Part shown: positions 1-8,718 of the stretch, piece after piece
Layout of the letters: every line of letters starts with the position of its first letter
Position numbering within the stretch: the first letter of the stretch is position 1
Assembly: GCF_943169825.2 (NCBI RefSeq)
Contig: NZ_OW968402.1
Coordinates: 744,001 to 808,000 of the forward strand
Direction of reading: 5' to 3'
Source of the DNA: Varibaculum prostatecancerukia
GTDB lineage: Bacteria > Actinomycetota > Actinomycetes > Actinomycetales > Actinomycetaceae
DNA: 64,000 nt
The notes under the pieces: generated by a model
The model's input: only the letters and a program-made list of their open reading frames with translations
Told to the model about the DNA's origin: nothing
Database searches by the model: none
Translations under genes and position numbers: made by a program

Positions 1-827
1 TGAGTTCTCTTTGGAAAAAACCAGGAGAAAAGAAACGCGCGAAACTTCGGGCGCAGGGCTGGCTGCGTAAAGTGCAGCTAACTGTGTTTGCGGTACTGGC
101 GGCGCTATCACTGGTGGTAGCGGGGACGCTGGCTTTTTATCCTGCGAACTGGCAGCAGATAGCTAAAGACCGAGCCGTACAGTTGCGCCCAGAACTTGCC
201 TCCGTCTCGTCCTCGAAATCAGAAAAGCAAGAAAATAAGGATAAAGACAGCCGCGCGAAAGAAGATAAAGCCCCCAAAGGGATGAAACCGGTGGCGAAGA
301 AGATTCCCCGTAACCTGGATACCACCGGGTGGCAGATCGATCCCGAAACCGGCAGCTGCAACGCAGATGTGCTGATTATTGGCGATTCGATAACCGAGGG
401 GGCAAGCGCCGCCATCAAGAAAGTGTTGCCACAGGCGGTAGTGGATGGGGCAGTTAGCCGCCAGATTCAAAGCGGCCCGGAGATACTTGCCAACTACCAC
501 AACCAGGGGATTCATCCTCGCGTCCTGGTGTATGCCCTGGGAACTAATGCGGCGCTGCGCGGTGATTTGCTGGCGCAAAACCTGATCGACAGTGCCGAGG
601 GCGAGCCCATGTATATAGTGACCATCCGCAATCCGTATCCTTTGCAAGATATGAATAATGAAGTGTTTAACCGGCTATCTAAGGACAATCCGAATGTGGG
701 AATCATTGACTGGTGGGCGGCCACCGAGGGGCATCCGGAATACCTGGTAGATGATGGAACCCATCCCACCGCTGCCGGCAACGAGGTGCTCGCGAACCTG
801 TACAAGCAAGCCCTGTGTGGGCGGTAG
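1..827 (+). CDS. SGNH domain of an OatA-like membrane acyltransferase, 5' end outside window
   Basis: The reading frame is open from base 3 with no stop, and no ribosome binding site precedes the first possible start (GTG at 72), so the gene probably begins before the window. The visible part has a basic stretch, one membrane helix (about bases 75-140), a Lys/Glu-rich linker and an SGNH-hydrolase domain. SGNH blocks are visible: Gly-Asp-Ser at 381-389 (nucleophile Ser), Gly-Thr-Asn at 540-548, and Asp-Gly-Thr-His at 753-764 holding the catalytic Asp and His. In OatA-type O-acyltransferases a multi-helix acyltransferase-3 domain is followed by a last helix and an extracellular SGNH domain that acylates peptidoglycan or cell-wall glycan. 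The acyltransferase-3 part is inferred, not seen. A short lipid-anchored SGNH protein starting at 72 is the alternative. Confidence 0.72.
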   Translation, partial: SSLWKKPGEKKRAKLRAQGWLRKVQLTVFAVLAALSLVVAGTLAFYPANWQQIAKDRAVQLRPELASVSSSKSEKQENKDKDSRAKEDKAPKGMKPVAKKIPRNLDTTGWQIDPETGSCNADVLIIGDSITEGASAAIKKVLPQAVVDGAVSRQIQSGPEILANYHNQGIHPRVLVYALGTNAALRGDLLAQNLIDSAEGEPMYIVTIRNPYPLQDMNNEVFNRLSKDNPNVGIIDWWAATEGHPEYLVDDGTHPTAAGNEVLANLYKQALCGR

Positions 828-860
828 GGGGCTTCGGCGCATCTAGGAAGTGTTTTAGCT

Positions 861-1352
861 TCAGCGGGTGATAAGTGTGGCTATACCAGAGAGAATGGCT
901 GCCAAAACTGCCACCCCGACCGTGCCGAATAGCCATTTGATGACCTTGTCGCGGAGTCTAATGTAGGGCTGTAAGTCCTCGGTACCAGGGATAACCCACG
1001 CCCTGGTGTGTCCCACCCAGTATTCGTCTACCAAGAAACGGTCGATGAGGTTAGTGATGAATAAAATTGCCGCTATCTGCCAAAAGCCTGCCAGGAACCC
1101 CCGGGTGTCATTTATCGCATAAACACAGACCAGCGTGTAAATAATGTAGCCGGGAATGCAAATTGCTTTGAAAATCGCGCGGCCGCGTTTGATTTTATTA
1201 TGCGTGGTCAATCCCAACTTTACGCACCGTTCCTGCACCTGGGAAGGGTAAAGATACACCATATTAACCGGGCTTTTGCGGATGCCGATGGCGCAGAGCA
1301 GAATCAGCAGCGCGCCCAGCACCAGTCCTTCCAGGACAACTCGTAAAATCAT
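861..1352 (-). CDS. small four-helix membrane protein, function unknown
   Basis: The 163-residue product has four hydrophobic segments, near residues 3-23, 60-78, 88-103 and 141-161, with short polar loops. It looks like an integral membrane protein. I do not recognise the family. The ATG at 1352 is preceded by a purine-rich GGGAAAGGGA on the minus strand, about 4 bases upstream. An upstream GTG at 1430 would add 26 basic and aromatic residues without a visible ribosome binding site, so I prefer 1352. It converges with the upstream acyltransferase gene, and no partner gene is evident. A transporter accessory or stress membrane protein is possible but unsupported. Confidence 0.6.
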   Translation of the reverse strand: MILRVVLEGLVLGALLILLCAIGIRKSPVNMVYLYPSQVQERCVKLGLTTHNKIKRGRAIFKAICIPGYIIYTLVCVYAINDTRGFLAGFWQIAAILFITNLIDRFLVDEYWVGHTRAWVIPGTEDLQPYIRLRDKVIKWLFGTVGVAVLAAILSGIATLITR

Positions 1353-1575
1353 CGTTCCCTTTCCCCTGAAACGCCAGCCGGATCGGGCTTTGAACTCAAG
1401 AAAGTAGCCCTTTGACCTGGCAAACTCCACTTTTCGACTTAAATAGTTTCGCTCATTTTCCCTAAATTTAAAAGGTACCGGATTTGCTCAATCCCTTTGT
1501 TCGCGCCCCGGGCTTTATTGGCGTTAAGGACGTTAGCGTTGAGGTATCTTTCGAGGGCGAGGCAGAGGGGTTACC

Positions 1576-1821
1576 TTAGGGGACTGCTACGTCTTGGGCA
1601 GCGCTGCGGCGCTCCGCGATCAGTTCCTCAACAAGGCTGCTCGCCCCAATTTGTCTCTTTATCAGCTCTTTAGCCTGCTCCACAGTCATGGTGATAACTC
1701 CGTGCGGCGTTTCCATCATCAGCAGCTGGGTGCCTGGTTCCCATTTTTGTTTCCGGCGCAGCTTAGAGGGGATAACCAACCGCCCTCGGTCTTTCATAAC
1801 AGCCGTATAGGTGGTGCTCAT
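1576..1821 (-). CDS. AbrB/SpoVT-type DNA-binding protein, antitoxin-like
   Basis: This 81-residue protein begins with a swapped-hairpin AbrB DNA-binding domain: a Lys-Asp-Arg-Gly-Arg-Leu-Val-Ile-Pro stretch followed by Leu-Arg-Arg and a Pro-Gly-Thr turn. The rest is a helical tail rich in Glu and Ala. Such proteins are usually transcription factors or antitoxins of VapB type that bind their own promoter as dimers. No PIN-domain toxin follows; the 145 bases downstream hold no convincing gene. An ATG six codons upstream (1839) is an alternative start, and neither start has a clear ribosome binding site. It is divergent from the ATPase-subtilase operon, so its DNA-binding domain could act on the shared upstream region; this is inference. 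Confidence 0.75.
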   Translation of the reverse strand: MSTTYTAVMKDRGRLVIPSKLRRKQKWEPGTQLLMMETPHGVITMTVEQAKELIKRQIGASSLVEELIAERRSAAQDVAVP

Positions 1822-2007
1822 AACTTGAGTTTGCCACATTGAGAATGCGCGAGTTTACTCCGCGGGGAAGTCGGGAAGAGTACCGGGGACCTGGGTGCGC
1901 TGGATACGGGGTGTGTTTTATCCGAAGATATTAATTATTACTAATTGCTTCTACCAGCAAGAAAGCCTTAAATTTGTGTAAATATTTGAATTCTTGTCCC
2001 AAATTAC

Positions 2008-2036
2008 TTGCATATGTTCCAAATTGTACCTATGCT
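2008..2036 (+). promoter_or_regulatory. weak candidate promoter of the ietAS-type operon
   Basis: TTGCAT (2008-2013) and TATGCT (2031-2036) are separated by 17 bases in an AT-rich stretch about 25 bases ahead of the ATPase start. The match to sigma-70 consensus is only partial (3/6 and 4/6), so this is a guess supported mainly by spacing and position. Confidence 0.2.
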
Positions 2037-2059
2037 TGCGGGTAACGAAAGGGGACGGC

Positions 2060-3112
2060 TTGAAGAAACGCAATGTTATCAATCTGATTAGGTATCACGA
2101 AGATAAAAATGAATCGGCCTTCCGCGCCGAGGCGTCAGAAATCGCTCGTGACTTTGAGGTTGCCGGTGACGTGGAGTTAGCCGCGTATATTATGGCTCTT
2201 ATTTCGGACGCTAACGCTTTTGTTCCACAAACGCTAGGGGAGGGCGGAAAAGATTTTCTCCGGCCTCTGGAGTCTGCCTCAGCGCCATTGCCTCTTCCGG
2301 ACGCTATAGCCATGGACGTGACCGGTGTATGCAATGCAATATCCCACAATATTGGGGTGAATAAGTTTTTGTTCCAAGGCCCCCCGGGCTCGGGGAAGAC
2401 CCAAACGTCTCGTCAAATCGCCAGAATAACTAATCGTGACCTTTATCTGGTCGATTTTAACGCGGTTATTGATAGCAAACTTGGGCAAACGGGCAAGAAT
2501 ATTGGTCGCCTTTTTGCAGAAATAAACGAGATGCGGCATCCCGATAAAGCAGTGGTCTTGTTCGATGAAATAGATGCATTAGCGCTCGACCGGGTAAACC
2601 ACCATGATGTCCGGGAAATGGGGAGAGCTACTTCGGCATTATTAAAGGAACTCGACTCTCTAAATGAACAGGTGGTATTGATAGCCACTACAAATCTTTA
2701 TGAGGAGCTAGATAAAGCCCTCGTCAGAAGATTTGATTCCATTATTGATTTTGGTCGCTACAGCCGGGATGACCTGTTAGAAATTTCCGAAGTGATGCTG
2801 AGTGGATTGTTGGACAAGTTCAAAAATGTGGCACGCAATATGCGCTTGTTCCGAAAAATCATGAATCAAATGCCAGAGATTCCCTATCCGGGAGAACTTG
2901 AGAATATGCTGCGAACTTCGCTTGCCTTCAGTAAACCGGGTGATCTCTACGATTATCTGCGCCGTCTTTACTCTCAGGCTTGTCCAGATACTTCTATTAG
3001 AGATTATGCAAAACTGAGTCAGCAGGGTTTCACGTTGCGAGAAATTGAAGTGCTTTCCCAGGTGCCAAAGACAACTATTTCCCGGGAACTACGGGAGGTG
3101 CGTGGTGAATAA
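2060..3112 (+). CDS. ietA: AAA+ ATPase of an IetAS-type defence system
   Basis: The 350-residue protein has a short helical N-terminal region and a central AAA+ domain: Walker A Gly-Pro-Pro-Gly-Ser-Gly-Lys-Thr at 107-114, Walker B ending Phe-Asp-Glu-Ile-Asp near 168-172, sensor-1 Ala-Thr-Thr-Asn at 209-212, and an Arg-Arg-Phe-Asp arginine-finger region near 223-226. The last 35 residues form a helix-turn-helix-like segment. I chose TTG 2060 because GAAAGGGGA lies just upstream; a longer frame reaches TTG 1994 without such a site. It overlaps the following subtilase gene by 8 bases, so the two are translationally coupled. Paired AAA+ ATPase and subtilase genes are the IetAS plasmid-stability and anti-phage system described in the literature. 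The ATPase is thought to control the protease. Base composition looks more AT-rich than the neighbours, suggesting transfer. Confidence 0.85.
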   Translation: MKKRNVINLIRYHEDKNESAFRAEASEIARDFEVAGDVELAAYIMALISDANAFVPQTLGEGGKDFLRPLESASAPLPLPDAIAMDVTGVCNAISHNIGVNKFLFQGPPGSGKTQTSRQIARITNRDLYLVDFNAVIDSKLGQTGKNIGRLFAEINEMRHPDKAVVLFDEIDALALDRVNHHDVREMGRATSALLKELDSLNEQVVLIATTNLYEELDKALVRRFDSIIDFGRYSRDDLLEISEVMLSGLLDKFKNVARNMRLFRKIMNQMPEIPYPGELENMLRTSLAFSKPGDLYDYLRRLYSQACPDTSIRDYAKLSQQGFTLREIEVLSQVPKTTISRELREVRGE

Positions 3113-5321
3113 CCTGCTTCAGCTTAAAGGCCAGTTCCAAACCAAAGGTGCTCGCGGACCGGGTTTGCCTCAACTACCCAAGAATGGGGAAGTTACTGCC
3201 AAGCACCTGCTAGATTTGCGTCAACAGCTGATGGAAATAAAGGAGTATTGGCATAAAAAGCAGATACCCTTCGATCCCTTGATCAGCGTTTACTATAAAA
3301 AAATAACGGCTAAAAGTAACCGGATTCGCCGCCTACTCGGCGGAGGTAGCTCTAGGGCTAGTAATTCCATTGTAGGAGCCTGCTTCGAGGGGAACTACCA
3401 GAACACCCACCATGTGATTACTTATTGTGTCAGCGAAACCACGGTTGATGATTCCATCGATGTTTTGGATAGTTGCGCAGCAATTGTTGAGCAACACGGT
3501 GGCACTATCAATTATGAAATACTGGAGCAAATAAAAAAGACTTCCAAAAATAAGTGGATTTATAAACTGCCGAAGAGCAGCTTTTTCCAGGTAATCAGGG
3601 ATGCTTATTTCGCTGAGCGTTTCGGCATACGTGCTCAGCAGGAGGCAGTTGACGGCTGGGTAGTTGTAAATCTTTACGATACCGGCTACAGCGATGTTCG
3701 CGATTTTCTAGATGGTTTGGGTTTAAGAGTCACGCCTGACCAGGTGTTGGGAAGCGCTCTCCGGCTGAGCCCGGAGCAATACAGTGTATTGATAGGGAAA
3801 TATCCCTTCCTGGTATCGATGGCGATTTCCGATATCTCCGAATTGACCCCCGAAGAGTTCGATGAGGCGGGTATCAATCCTTTGGATATACCTAAAGCTG
3901 GTAATGAACCCATTATCGGAGTTATTGATACCCCGTTTGATGAAAATGCGTATTTCTGCGATTGGGTGGAGTCAATAAATCGGATTCCCCCTGAAATTGA
4001 AATACGACCGGAGGATTATGCTCACGGGACAAAAGTTACATCGCTTATTGTCGACGGTCCGAGTCTAGTACCGGACTTGGATGACGGTTGTGGTCGTTTC
4101 CGGGTGCGACACTTCGGGGTCGCTACCGGGTCGCGGTCGGATTCGTTTGCATTCATGAGGCGCGTGAAAAGTATCGTGGAACAGAACCGTGACATTAAAG
4201 TATGGAACATTTCTCAGGGTTCTGTGCGAGAGGTAGCGCGTAACTTTGTATCTCCCGAGGGTGCTATTCTGGACGAATTGCAGTCTCGCTTTGATGACAT
4301 TGTTTTTGTAGTGGCGGGTACTAATCAAACCCATGAAAAGCAGCAGAAAATTGGGGCTCCTGCTGATTCAATTAATTCCTTAGTTGTAAATGCAACCTCA
4401 TTTTCAGGTGAAACTGCTAGTTATTCTCGAAGTGGTCCCGTCTTGGAATTTTTCAAAAAACCTGACGTCTGCGCAGTTGGTGGAGATACCGGTGGTCTCA
4501 TGTATGTCTATGCAGGAAACGGGGGTTCTTGGGTACAGGGAACTTCTTTCGCGGCACCGTGGATAACACGGAAAATGACGTATTTGATGCAGGTAATGGG
4601 ATTTAATCGTGAAGTAGCCAAAGCACTGGTAATTGACGCGGCTGCGGGATGGGATTTTCTTGAGGATTCTAAGCGAGGCTATGGTCAGGTTCCTATTCGT
4701 ATAGAGGACGTGGTTCAGTCTAAAGATGATGAAATTAAATTTGTCTTGACTGGGGTTGCTGATTCCTACGAGACTTATAACTTTGGTATTCCAGTGCCGG
4801 TCGTAAACAGCAAGCACCCGTATATTGCCCGTGCCACCTTGTGCTATTTTCCCCCGTGTGACCGTCGTCAAGGCGTGGACTATACCAGTACTGAATTGGA
4901 TTTACACTTTGGGCGTATTGACGACAAGGGTAGTTTGATAGCACTTAACAATAATCGCCAAGGTGAAAATGATGATTACACTACTGAGGCTACGGCGCGT
5001 AATAGCTACCGCAAGTGGGATAACGTCAAACATATCGGTGAGGTTTTTCGTAACGGTCAGCGCGGTAGGAAGGCATACGGAACACAGATGTGGGGTTTGA
5101 AAATCCGCAAGACCAGCCGGTGGGATAATCCTGCGAGTGCCCCATTTGGAAATCTGCGGTTTGGGATAGTGGTTACTTTGTGGGAAATGGATGGCGTGAA
5201 CCGTATAGATGAGTTCATTCAAAAGTGTTCACTGCGTGGTTGGATTGTGAACAAGGTGGATATACAAAACCGCTTGGATATCTACAACGCCGCCGAGGTC
5301 GAGATAGATTTTAAAGAATAG
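3105..5321 (+). CDS. ietS: subtilisin-like (S8) protease of an IetAS-type defence system
   Basis: The product is 738 residues starting at GTG 3105, with GGGAGG a few bases upstream and an 8-base overlap with the ATPase gene. There is no signal peptide, so it should act in the cytoplasm. The subtilase triad is complete: Asp275 in Gly-Val-Ile-Asp-Thr-Pro, His307 in Ala-His-Gly-Thr, Ser481 in Gly-Thr-Ser-Phe-Ala-Ala-Pro; Asn407 is the likely oxyanion residue. About 260 residues precede the catalytic domain and about 200 follow it, neither of which I recognise. Intracellular subtilases next to AAA+ ATPases form IetAS-type modules, in which the protease is presumed to be the toxic effector released on phage infection. 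The trigger and substrate cannot be read from sequence. Confidence 0.87.
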   Translation: MNNLLQLKGQFQTKGARGPGLPQLPKNGEVTAKHLLDLRQQLMEIKEYWHKKQIPFDPLISVYYKKITAKSNRIRRLLGGGSSRASNSIVGACFEGNYQNTHHVITYCVSETTVDDSIDVLDSCAAIVEQHGGTINYEILEQIKKTSKNKWIYKLPKSSFFQVIRDAYFAERFGIRAQQEAVDGWVVVNLYDTGYSDVRDFLDGLGLRVTPDQVLGSALRLSPEQYSVLIGKYPFLVSMAISDISELTPEEFDEAGINPLDIPKAGNEPIIGVIDTPFDENAYFCDWVESINRIPPEIEIRPEDYAHGTKVTSLIVDGPSLVPDLDDGCGRFRVRHFGVATGSRSDSFAFMRRVKSIVEQNRDIKVWNISQGSVREVARNFVSPEGAILDELQSRFDDIVFVVAGTNQTHEKQQKIGAPADSINSLVVNATSFSGETASYSRSGPVLEFFKKPDVCAVGGDTGGLMYVYAGNGGSWVQGTSFAAPWITRKMTYLMQVMGFNREVAKALVIDAAAGWDFLEDSKRGYGQVPIRIEDVVQSKDDEIKFVLTGVADSYETYNFGIPVPVVNSKHPYIARATLCYFPPCDRRQGVDYTSTELDLHFGRIDDKGSLIALNNNRQGENDDYTTEATARNSYRKWDNVKHIGEVFRNGQRGRKAYGTQMWGLKIRKTSRWDNPASAPFGNLRFGIVVTLWEMDGVNRIDEFIQKCSLRGWIVNKVDIQNRLDIYNAAEVEIDFKE

Positions 5322-5473
5322 CTTTTATCTTTACAGGAGAAATGTGCCACCGGAACCCATTTTGCTATCGGAAACAATCCTTTGGATTTAGTGGGGGAGG
5401 GTGAGAACCGCGCGGCGCGAACAGTCGGTTCAGACTCAGAAGTGACGGTTTGCGAGTTAGTGATGATTTGCGA

Positions 5474-6592
5474 ATGGAAAACCTCAATCGAAGGATGGTT
5501 AAGAAAAACGGTATGACGAAGAATAGTAAAGCTGAAAAAAGCCTTGGAAAGGCCAGTTCTCGGACGATAATTAAGCATGATTCCGGGCAGGTTCTGATAT
5601 TTACCGCTCAGTCCGGTGTAGGTGTGGAAGTGCGCTATGAGGACGGCACTATCTGGTTAACGCAAGCCCTGATGGCTGAGCTGTTTGGCGTAGAAAGCAA
5701 CACAGTCACCTATCATCTGCAACAGATTTTCGAGTCCGGCGAGCTGGCGGAAGAGGCAACTACTCGAATTTTTCGAGTAGTTCGCCAAGAAGGCTCTCGC
5801 CAGGTAACTCGCCAAATCCAACATTACAACCTAGACGCGATTATCTCGGTCGGCTACCGCGTAAACTCTATTCGCGCCACCCAGTTCCGGCAGTGGGCAA
5901 CCGCAGTGCTTCGCGACTTTACTCTGCGCGGCTATATTATTGACCGCGACCGTATGGAGTCGGGGAAGATACTGGGGCACGACTATTTCGAGGAACTACT
6001 CCAAGAAGTACGCGAAATTCGTCTCTCCGAGCGCCGCTTTTACCAAAAAATAACCGACATCTACGCCACTGCAGTCGACTACAACCCCAACGCCCCCACA
6101 ACAAAAACATTCTTTGCTGCCGTTCAAAACAAACTGCATTACGCGGTGCATGGTCATACCGCTGCCGAGTTGATTACCCAGCGAGCTGATGCCGCCAAAC
6201 CACATATGGGGTTAACGACTTGGAAAAACTCCCCGGAAGGGAAAGTTCTAGCCAGCGATGTTACCGTCGCCAAAAACTACCTCACGAAAGACGAATTGGC
6301 CGATTTAGGACGAATCGTTGAAGCCTATCTAAACCTGGCAGAATCACGTGCCAAGCGGCATATTCGCACCACCATGGAAGAATGGGAAGAATTCCTGAAC
6401 CAAGTACTCACTCTTGATAGTCGCGAACTCCTAGACAGCGCCGGGAAAATCTCCAAGAAAATCGCTGACCAGAGAGCCAAAGAAGAACTGGAAAAATATC
6501 GAGTAATCCAAGACGTGGAATATCAATCCGATTTTGACAAGTTCGCTGCGAGAGCCCTGGAGGCCACCAGGCACCACGATGAAGCTAGATGA
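5474..6592 (+). CDS. RhuM-family protein in a defence island
   Basis: The 372-residue protein matches the virulence-RhuM family: an N-terminal block with Trp-Leu-Thr-Gln and Ala-Glu-Leu-Phe-Gly-Val resembling a DNA-binding helix-turn-helix, then an Arg-Gln-Trp-Ala segment typical of the family, and a helical C-terminal half. RhuM proteins are often found beside restriction-modification genes and on mobile islands; their biochemical role is not established. It sits 150 bases after the subtilase and 113 before the type III methyltransferase gene. The start is uncertain: TTG 5450, ATG 5474, ATG 5495 and ATG 5513 are all in frame and none has a well-spaced ribosome binding site. The conserved part begins after residue 40 in any version. 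Confidence 0.75.
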   Translation: MENLNRRMVKKNGMTKNSKAEKSLGKASSRTIIKHDSGQVLIFTAQSGVGVEVRYEDGTIWLTQALMAELFGVESNTVTYHLQQIFESGELAEEATTRIFRVVRQEGSRQVTRQIQHYNLDAIISVGYRVNSIRATQFRQWATAVLRDFTLRGYIIDRDRMESGKILGHDYFEELLQEVREIRLSERRFYQKITDIYATAVDYNPNAPTTKTFFAAVQNKLHYAVHGHTAAELITQRADAAKPHMGLTTWKNSPEGKVLASDVTVAKNYLTKDELADLGRIVEAYLNLAESRAKRHIRTTMEEWEEFLNQVLTLDSRELLDSAGKISKKIADQRAKEELEKYRVIQDVEYQSDFDKFAARALEATRHHDEAR

Positions 6593-6705
6593 TACACGGT
6601 AGAGCGTGTAAACCGGCAGGGAGCTTAGGAGTGGGGTTCTTGGGGCGGTAATATCAGGGTATCTGGGAAGTGTTTTCATTGGCGCGCAAGGGAGAGGGCT
6701 ATTAG

Positions 6706-8718
6706 ATGTCGCAACAACGCCTGCAACTTACTTGGTACAACAAGGACAAGGCTCTGATTCCTACCGAGACCGGCAAATACGGCTATACCTGGGTTGATCC
6801 TGCGGATCCGCGTTACTGTGAAACCCACACCCTGGTCTATGACGAATACGTTGAGGGTAAGCAAACTCAAAAGAGTGAGGAGTTTGAGTATTCTGAGCGT
6901 GCCGACCTAGAGCCACAAGACGATAACCTGCTGATTTTGGGAGAGAGCGGGGACGTGCTGGAGGCGCTTACCCGGGTGCCAGAGCTGGCGGAAAAATATG
7001 TGGGCAAAGTGAAGCTGATCTATATTGACCCGCCGTTTAACACCGCGCAGACTTTCGCCAATTACGAGGACAACCTGGAACACTCCGTGTGGCTGACGAT
7101 GATGCGTGACCGGTTGCTGCATTTAAAGAAACTCTTGAGTGAGGACGGATCTATTTGGGTGCACCTAGACGATGTCGAGGTACACAGGATGAGACTGCTG
7201 ATGGACGAGGTGTTCGGTGCTGGGAATTTCGTGGCTGAAATATATTGGCAAAATACCTACAGCCCCAAAAATAATGGATCAGGAGTATCGATTGATTCAG
7301 ACGTTATTCTTATCTACCGAAAGTCATCATCGTTTGAGGTAAATAGGCTTCCTAGAACAAGTTCAATGAATTCTGCCTATCAGAATCCGGATGATGATCC
7401 AGCAGGATCGTGGGCTAACGACAATCCGCACGCGCGTCATGCAGCTGGTAAATATCAGCACCCTGGCGTGTATGGGATTCAGCATCCGATTACCGGTAAA
7501 ATGCTTTATCCCTCAACATCTGCAAATTGGTGTTACGCGCAATCAACAGTTCTAGAAATTATGCAAGGGTGGGGTGACTATGTCTATGGGGATAACACTC
7601 CTGAGGAAATGGCAAAAAGACGCGAAATAGAACCCCCTGGTGTGCAACTACGTGATGATGTGCATCCACTTGTTTTGCGGAACTTTAACTCGTCCAGCGT
7701 GAAACGCGCACAGGAAATTCAAGATGGTGGACCTTGGCCAGTTTTTTGGCTTACTAGGGACGGTAAGGGAGCTATTAGGCGCAAAACCTATCTGTCTAAT
7801 GTTGCTGGGCGTATTCCGCAAAGTATCTGGCCGTATAGCGAAGTCGGACACACTGACGAAGCGAAAAAGGAAAACCAATCTCTTTTCCCAGATGAAACTC
7901 CTTTCTCTACCCCTAAGCCGGAGCGTCTTTTGGAGCGGATTATTCATATTGGTTCTAATCCGGGGGATATTGTTTTGGATTGTTTTGCTGGCTCGGGTAC
8001 TACGGCGGCGGTGGCGCAGAAGATGGGGCGGCGTTGGGTGACCTGTGAGCTGGTTGAGGATACTTTTAACCGTTTCACGAAGCCTCGTTTAGAGAAAGTA
8101 GTTAGCGACAGCGATCCGGGTGGTATCACTCGCACTAAAGGGCAGCGGGTGGATGCTACCGATGAGGGTTTACCTGAGGGGTTAAGTGCTGATGATGCGC
8201 AGAAGCTAACTTCGCTGCTCAATAAGGCAATTAGTGAAAGTCCTGATCTGAAGAAGTCAGCGGATATTCGGGCAGTTAAGCAGATGGTGAAGACTCGCCG
8301 CTCGAAAGACGTGGTTAATTGGCGTGGGGGTGGCGGTTTTCAGGTGGCGCACTTATCGCCGGCTTGCTTTGATTACGATCCGCAGTTGGGTCGGGTGATG
8401 CTGACGGCGGCGGCGACTGGGCAGGTGTTGATTGAGTCGGTAGCGGCGAATCTGGGGTTCTCTTTGTTGCATCCCGATGATGATTATGTGTTTGACGGTC
8501 GGCGCGGCAATTCTTTATTGAAAGTGGTTGAAGGGGTAGCAACCGTTGAAATCGTGCATTGGTTGGCTTCGCAGGTGCGGCCGGGTGAGACGATTGTGTT
8601 GGCTGCTACCAGCGTGATGGATGGGGTGCGACAGCATTTACGGAAAGCGGTGAAAGGTTCACGGGTGGTTGCCGTGCCGGATGATGTTTTTCCTTACAGC
8701 GCAGGGGGTGAGCGGTAA
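6706..8718 (+). CDS. mod: type III restriction-modification methyltransferase (Mod)
   Basis: The 670-residue protein is a DNA adenine methyltransferase of the beta order: catalytic motif IV Asp-Pro-Pro-Phe-Asn at 108-112 comes before the S-adenosylmethionine motif Phe-Ala-Gly-Ser-Gly-Thr-Thr at 427-433, with the target-recognition region between them. Type III Mod proteins both recognise the site and methylate one strand. ATG 6706 has GGGAGAGG about 8 bases upstream. The gene ends in TAATG, shared with the start of the Res gene, so Mod and Res are made together. Motif IV ends in Phe rather than the more common Tyr, which is an accepted variant. The target-recognition region looks more AT-rich than the flanks. 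No simple-sequence repeat that would cause phase switching was seen. Confidence 0.92.
   Translation: MSQQRLQLTWYNKDKALIPTETGKYGYTWVDPADPRYCETHTLVYDEYVEGKQTQKSEEFEYSERADLEPQDDNLLILGESGDVLEALTRVPELAEKYVGKVKLIYIDPPFNTAQTFANYEDNLEHSVWLTMMRDRLLHLKKLLSEDGSIWVHLDDVEVHRMRLLMDEVFGAGNFVAEIYWQNTYSPKNNGSGVSIDSDVILIYRKSSSFEVNRLPRTSSMNSAYQNPDDDPAGSWANDNPHARHAAGKYQHPGVYGIQHPITGKMLYPSTSANWCYAQSTVLEIMQGWGDYVYGDNTPEEMAKRREIEPPGVQLRDDVHPLVLRNFNSSSVKRAQEIQDGGPWPVFWLTRDGKGAIRRKTYLSNVAGRIPQSIWPYSEVGHTDEAKKENQSLFPDETPFSTPKPERLLERIIHIGSNPGDIVLDCFAGSGTTAAVAQKMGRRWVTCELVEDTFNRFTKPRLEKVVSDSDPGGITRTKGQRVDATDEGLPEGLSADDAQKLTSLLNKAISESPDLKKSADIRAVKQMVKTRRSKDVVNWRGGGGFQVAHLSPACFDYDPQLGRVMLTAAATGQVLIESVAANLGFSLLHPDDDYVFDGRRGNSLLKVVEGVATVEIVHWLASQVRPGETIVLAATSVMDGVRQHLRKAVKGSRVVAVPDDVFPYSAGGER

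Noticed and set aside
1439-1570. A minus-strand open stretch of about 43 codons after the AbrB-like gene, a possible toxin remnant
   Set aside because: It has no start codon except near its end, begins right after an in-frame stop, and shows no toxin motif; likely chance.
5342-5404. A 20-codon frame with AGGAGA just upstream of its ATG, before the RhuM gene
   Set aside because: The spacing between AGGAGA and ATG is only about one base, too short for efficient initiation, and the peptide has no recognisable feature.
5345-5515. A second open frame overlapping the RhuM start region
   Set aside because: It has no start with a ribosome binding site and conflicts with the RhuM frame; treated as chance.
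6706-8718. Phase-variable repeats in mod
   Set aside because: No run of tandem di-, tetra- or pentanucleotides was seen in the gene or its upstream region.
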